A DNA stretch of 64,000 nt, taken from the NCBI GenBank assembly GCA_002364085.1, contig DEXK01000019.1:61574-125573 (forward strand), given 5' to 3'. This DNA is from Balneolaceae bacterium UBA3186. Lineage in GTDB: Bacteria > Bacteroidota > Rhodothermia > Balneolales > Balneolaceae. Below are positions 60,583-64,000 of this stretch, one piece after another. The notes beneath the pieces were generated by a model. It was not told the DNA's origin, made no database searches, and worked only from the letters and a program-made list of their open reading frames with translations. A program made the position numbers and the translations under genes. How positions within the stretch are numbered: position 1 is the stretch's first letter; every line of letters starts with the position of its first letter.

Positions 60583-61587
60583 TTAAATTGATAAAGCTTC
60601 CTTCTTGCCTACTTCAATAATTTTCTGAACTAATTTCTGTTCATCACAAATTTCATGTAACTGAACTACCTTCCCGTTTTTGATCCAGTCTCTCAACTGA
60701 TCTACAAAATCAGGTTTGATGTCATAAATAGCTCTTGCTCCCATCTCTTCAAGAGCAACCGCATTACAAATTTGCTCATATTGGTTTTTTATCGGGATCA
60801 CTAATAATTTTTTCCCTAAATACATAGCTTCTGAAGGTCCTTCGAACCCAGCTGAACATAATAACCCTAAAGCACTTTCAAAGCTTTTAAGAAAGGTCTC
60901 GTTACCGACTGGGTTTACTTTAACGTTGTTTCGAACATACGCGGTATCACAGGTTGGAGAAAATATTTCCCATTCCACTTCCCTGATCTGGCTGAATAAA
61001 GTTACCAAAGTCTCATGATCAAATGCCGGAAGATAAACCGTAATATGTCCTTCTATCTTAGGATTAAGTTCCTTGATTAGCGGCCTGAGAATCGGCGGTT
61101 CAATAAAATCATCATATCTCTTGTAATGTGTTCCAATAGCTACATCACAGGGAGCAAAGTGTTTTATAACTCCTTCTGCAACTTTTGATCTTTTTGATGG
61201 TCGTGGAGTTTTTTCCGAAAGAAACGCTGCCTGATGACTTAAACCAAGACATTGAACATCAGATTTTTGTGCTGCCCAAGCGGTTACAGGTTCGAAATCA
61301 GAGATCACAAAATCGTACTCATGAACCGGAATTGCTTGCATATCTTTTATAAAGCGAACCGGTTTAAGTGCCAGAGCTGTTTCTAAAATATCAACAGCTC
61401 CTTTGCTGTCATAAGAAAGACTGATCCCTCTTTTTTTAAATGCGATCCTTCCATCCAGCTCAAGGTTGAAATTATAACCACTGATAAGAACGTCAACCTC
61501 TGCCATTTCTCTCAGCAAAGGAATTACAACTTTTGCTCTGCTTATGTGGCCATGTCCGGTTCCTTGTACTCCGTAAAGAATTCTCAT
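60583..61587 (-). CDS. Glycosyltransferase family protein (GT28/MurG-like)
   Basis: The 334-residue protein begins MRILYGVQGTGHGHISRAK, a GT-B N-terminal phosphate-binding pattern (GxGHxxRA) seen in MJ1255-like and MurG/GT28-like proteins, and ends with the donor-domain block CSAGFEGPSEAMYLGKKLLVIP and QYEQICNAVALEEMG. The acceptor is unknown. Its start overlaps the LpxH-like gene by 4 nt, a pairing frequent in Bacteroidota, suggesting a shared lipid or glycolipid role. Confidence 0.78.
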   Translation of the reverse strand: MRILYGVQGTGHGHISRAKVVIPLLREMAEVDVLISGYNFNLELDGRIAFKKRGISLSYDSKGAVDILETALALKPVRFIKDMQAIPVHEYDFVISDFEPVTAWAAQKSDVQCLGLSHQAAFLSEKTPRPSKRSKVAEGVIKHFAPCDVAIGTHYKRYDDFIEPPILRPLIKELNPKIEGHITVYLPAFDHETLVTLFSQIREVEWEIFSPTCDTAYVRNNVKVNPVGNETFLKSFESALGLLCSAGFEGPSEAMYLGKKLLVIPIKNQYEQICNAVALEEMGARAIYDIKPDFVDQLRDWIKNGKVVQLHEICDEQKLVQKIIEVGKKEALSI

Positions 61588-62399
61588 CCTAGCATTACTT
61601 TATTTTCGTGCATATTGTTATTAAATATTTGATTTATTCTGGGCGGATCTTTCATCAAAATATCTTCTTCATATCTATATAAACTCCATTCTTCCCCATC
61701 GTACTCAAGTGCTGTTAAATTCTCTATCCAGTCTCCTGAATTGAGATAGATCACCGATCCTTTTTCATTTTCAAATCCTCTGATCTTTGGTTGATGAATA
61801 TGTCCGCAAACCACGTAATCATAGCCTTCATCTATGGCCAATTCCATTGCGGTAACTTCAAAATCATCAATAAAGCTCACAGCAGTTTTTACACTGTCTT
61901 TGATCTTTTTTGACAAAGATAATTTCCCATAGCCGAGTTTATACGAGATATTATTTGCCCATCTGTTTAACAAGATCAAAAATTCATACCCATGGCCGCC
62001 AAGTTTTGCGATCCATTTCGAGTATTTCATGGTTACATCAAAGATATCTCCGTGGAAAAACCATACTTTTTCTCCGTTTAATTCAAGAACCAGTTTATCT
62101 CTGATAAAAAGAGGACCGAGTTGAAGACTCGATATTTTCCGTAGAGTCTCATCATGATTACCGGTCAGGTAGTAGATATCCACACTGTTTGTCATCATAG
62201 TGATGAGCGTCCTTATCACATGCATATGAGCTTCAGGCCAGTAATATTTTCTGAAATTCCACATATCAATGAAATCTCCATTCAGAATTACACGTTTGGG
62301 ACTTATGGAATTCAAATACTGACTTAATTCTATAGCATGACAGCCAATAGTTCCAAGGTGTACGTCAGATATAACAACTGTATCCAGACTTCTCTTCAT
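61584..62399 (-). CDS. Metallophosphoesterase, UDP-2,3-diacylglucosamine diphosphatase-like (LpxH-like)
   Basis: The 271-residue protein has calcineurin-type motifs DVHLGTIGCH, LNGDFIDMW, YYLTGNHDE, FFHGDIFD and CGHIHQP. This set, especially the SDVHLG and GNHD spacing and GDWIENLTALEYD at the C-terminus, is of the LpxH group, which hydrolyses UDP-diacylglucosamine to lipid X in lipid A synthesis. Many Bacteroidota carry several such paralogues with unclear roles, so I keep the LpxH name tentative. Confidence 0.82.
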   Translation of the reverse strand: MKRSLDTVVISDVHLGTIGCHAIELSQYLNSISPKRVILNGDFIDMWNFRKYYWPEAHMHVIRTLITMMTNSVDIYYLTGNHDETLRKISSLQLGPLFIRDKLVLELNGEKVWFFHGDIFDVTMKYSKWIAKLGGHGYEFLILLNRWANNISYKLGYGKLSLSKKIKDSVKTAVSFIDDFEVTAMELAIDEGYDYVVCGHIHQPKIRGFENEKGSVIYLNSGDWIENLTALEYDGEEWSLYRYEEDILMKDPPRINQIFNNNMHENKVMLG

Positions 62400-62536
62400 A
62401 GTATTGTAGATGAGTTTTCTATAAAGAAAGAAAAGTTATGTTACCTGCTTATTGATTGCTTGTAACCATTTGGTAATGTGCTTGTTATTAAATTATTACT
62501 AACGGGTTTACTTTACTTTCTTCAAAAAGTGAGGAG

Positions 62537-62627
62537 GTCATCTCGCGGCGTATGCCCGAGATCCGGATTGGTTTAAAAAGGACATACTTTAAATAACAAT
62601 CCGGATTCCTGCCTTCGCAGGAATGAT
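62537..62627. repeat. 91-bp composite extragenic repeat, copy 1
   Basis: The unit folds into three hairpins: CTCGCGGC/GCCCGAG (one bulge), ATCCGGATTG (62561-62570) with CAATCCGGAT (62597-62606), and ATTCCTGC-CTTC-GCAGGAAT at the right. It matches copy 2 at 88 of 91 positions. Confidence 0.95.
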
Positions 62628-62908
62628 CGAAATTGAGTTTTTACCAAGATCGGGTGCTAACAACACAGCCCGAAATTAACCGCCGGGCGTGAACGCCCTA
62701 CTAGCATAAATTTCGTTGCGTGATTTAAACCAGCAGATCCTTCAGGTTCTGCGGTTTATGTAATTGCCCGCTTTCATTCGCTGTGGGATAAATCCCTGAC
62801 TGGTGTACCTGAGCAAATCTAAATCGCATTCAGTGTTCAGAATCAAGTTCACCAGAGAGGACTTTAGTCCGAACAACAACAAAGCTCAGTTTGCTGACCC
62901 ACCCCCGT

Positions 62909-62932
62909 CCCCTCCCTAAGATTAGGGAGGGG
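62909..62932. repeat. Perfect GC-rich hairpin
   Basis: CCCCTCCCTAA and TTAGGGAGGGG pair over 11 bp around a 2-nt loop GA. No T-run follows. It lies between the two 91-bp repeats and is probably another mobile palindrome type. Confidence 0.85.
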
Positions 62933-62987
62933 CGCTCCTTATGTCCACAAAGATTCAGATGAGCCAGAAATAATTTTCAAAAGCAAA

Positions 62988-63078
62988 GTCATCTCGCGGC
63001 GAATGCCCGAGATCCGGATTGGTTTAAAAAGGACATACTTTAAATAACAATCCGGATTCCTGCCTCCGCAGGAATGAC
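62988..63078. repeat. 91-bp composite extragenic repeat, copy 2
   Basis: It is in the same orientation as copy 1 and differs by three bases: a T-to-A in the first loop, a T-to-C in the last loop, and the final base. Two of the three changes fall in loops, as expected for a conserved structure. The ends GTCAT and ATGAC are complementary. Confidence 0.95.
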
Positions 63079-63184
63079 CTATATCTTCCCTCTAAAAGCC
63101 CTCCAAAAGAAAATCTCCATCTCTTTTGAATCTTGAAGCTTTATTTTGCTTATTGATACTAAATTCTAAACTCATACCATTAAT

Positions 63185-63634
63185 ATGTCAGATTCAGAAG
63201 AAAAGAAGATCGTTCATGTTCATTTACCTGATGATGAACCTTTTAAAACAACGCTTACTGCTGGAAAGCACGAGATCATTTCAGATGAGCCATCAAGTGT
63301 GGAAGGCGGACAAGATCAAGGGCCCGATCCATATGATCTTTTGCTAATGAGTTTGGGTACTTGTACTGCTATGACCATGAAAATGTATGCCCGCGGAAAA
63401 AAATGGCCGGTTGAAGATATTTTCATCGAAATGAGACATAACAAACGTCATGCTGAGGATTGTGCCGATTGTGAAAGTTCGTCTTCAAAAATTGATACTA
63501 TTGAAAAAGAACTCATCATTAAAGGTGATCTATCACAAGAACAGCTTGATAAATTATTAGACATCTCAAAAAAATGTCCTGTTCACAGAACACTGATGAG
63601 TGAAATTAAAATAAACACTTCTTTATCAGAATAA
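63185..63634 (+). CDS. OsmC-family protein
   Basis: The 149-residue protein has the OsmC/Ohr domain with GPDPYDLLLMSLGTCTAMTMKMYARG (first redox Cys in this block) and the second in KKCPVHRTLM. These are the two conserved cysteines of thiol-dependent peroxidases; spacing and the HAEDCADCE insert resemble YhfA/OsmC-like members. It probably detoxifies organic hydroperoxides. It follows the palindrome-rich stretch. Confidence 0.88.
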   Translation: MSDSEEKKIVHVHLPDDEPFKTTLTAGKHEIISDEPSSVEGGQDQGPDPYDLLLMSLGTCTAMTMKMYARGKKWPVEDIFIEMRHNKRHAEDCADCESSSSKIDTIEKELIIKGDLSQEQLDKLLDISKKCPVHRTLMSEIKINTSLSE

Positions 63635-64000
63635 GAACGGTATTAAGTTATCAGTTGTAGATCTCATGTAATTCGTTGGTGGGTTTTGACGCTAAAACAT
63701 ATAGGCTCATCCCTGTATAAGTTAGATAATTCACTTACAAAAATTGACTTGTTTATAATTCTGACTATTTCAGAAAAGCTTCCAACTACACCGACCTTTA
63801 GAATTATTGGCGAGACAAGAACGCAATGAAATCGACGGCTCCGAAGGAGCAATCATTACACTCAGGCTGATTCTTGAATATGTATCATATGAACGTAGAC
63901 CTTTTGTAATGATTAGTCGATGTAATGAAGTTCGCACCAATAATTCTTGTCGAGAGCTTTTGGTACTGGCGCCTGTGCTGAGGAAGCTCAGTAGCGGTAC
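63635..64000. other. End stretch without a supported gene
   Basis: No gene is supported in these 366 bp. A 62-residue minus-strand frame at 63664-63852 has no recognisable features. A small hairpin GCTCC-GAA-GGAGC lies at 63838-63850 inside repeat-like sequence (ATCGACGGCTCCGAAGG). The last 60 bp are richer in GC and may belong to a feature beyond the window. Confidence 0.5.

Larger units (their letters stand above)
62400..63184. other. Gene-free stretch built of extragenic palindromes
   Basis: This 785-bp interval has no supported gene. Apart from the promoter region of the LpxH-like gene at its left edge and the OsmC upstream region at its right, it consists of two 91-bp composite repeats and several strong hairpins: GGGCGT-GA-ACGCCC (62685-62698), a bulged stem TAAACC...GGTTTA (62726-62758) and CCCCTCCCTAA-GA-TTAGGGAGGGG (62909-62932). 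It is richer in GC than the genes around it. Confidence 0.8.

Noticed and set aside
62537..63078. Direct repeats as a possible CRISPR array
   Set aside because: There are only two copies, 360 bp apart, with long internal palindromes and no cas genes.
63126..63347. 73-residue plus-strand frame overlapping the OsmC start
   Set aside because: It overlaps the OsmC gene in another frame and shows no family features.
63664..63852. 62-residue minus-strand frame near the right edge
   Set aside because: It has no recognisable features, overlaps repeat-like sequence and lacks a convincing start site.

Overview
The window looks like chromosome of a low-GC member of the Bacteroidota/Balneolota group. 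The evidence is a PorV/PorQ-type outer-membrane protein, a DUF4835 (PorD-like) protein, a ComEA-type helix-hairpin-helix outer-membrane barrel, a paired active/inactive M16 peptidase, a CstB-like MBL-rhodanese protein and AT-rich spacers. I cannot place it to genus. No tRNA, rRNA, CRISPR array, transposase or phage gene was seen. Region 1 (1-31792, all minus strand, genes touching or overlapping) is a large surface-polysaccharide locus. In transcription order it holds: a seven-SLBB Wza-like exporter, a Wzz-like chain-length protein, a sugar epimerase, an aminotransferase, an AsnB, an acyltransferase, WbpG-type and HisF-type proteins, an ABC flippase, HisH, a NodB-like deacetylase, an aminotransferase, a GNAT, a WbqC-like protein, a glycosyltransferase, Wzy, a formyltransferase, a second deacetylase, two glycosyltransferases, a second WbpG, a second AsnB, a second HisF, a third WbpG, a glycosyltransferase, and finally wbpI-wbpB-wbpD-wbpE. 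The last four are the UDP-ManNAc(3NAc)A pathway; the three WbpG-type ligases with HisF/HisH point to acetamidino (amidine) sugars, and the AsnB paralogues to uronamides. The predicted product is a nitrogen-rich polymer with charge-balancing amidines, exported by a Wzy/Wzz/Wza-type system whose only visible flippase is an ABC transporter. Region 2 (31894-35723) encodes envelope proteins: the HhH barrel, the PorV-like protein and, divergently, the DUF4835 protein. Region 3 (35804-42436, plus strand) is an electron-transfer and acyl-CoA oxidation cluster: etfB, etfA, a split ETF:quinone oxidoreductase (fixC-like and fixX-like) and two acyl-CoA dehydrogenases, one glutaryl-CoA dehydrogenase-like. 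Its intergenic spacers are mostly 83-93 nt long and each holds a different AT-rich hairpin; in one of them a four-helix-bundle (23S rRNA intervening-sequence type) gene sits between the two hairpin arms. Region 4 (42437-43750) is a small accessory patch: a relic of a glutaryl-CoA dehydrogenase 3' end, a DUF433/DUF5615 toxin-antitoxin pair with a frameshifted toxin start, a small monooxygenase-like gene and a palindromic repeat. Region 5 (43760-63634) is mostly housekeeping: a uracil-DNA glycosylase-like protein, a di-haem peroxidase lipoprotein, two DinB-fold proteins, a hydrolase, a GNAT, a nitrilase, a 2-hydroxyacid dehydrogenase, CrcB, branched-chain aminotransferase, PEP carboxylase, 3-methyladenine glycosylase, the CstB-like protein, the M16 pair, a glycosyltransferase with an LpxH-like phosphoesterase, and an OsmC protein. 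The gene-free stretch 62400-63184 is built from palindromes, including two near-identical 91-bp composite repeats.
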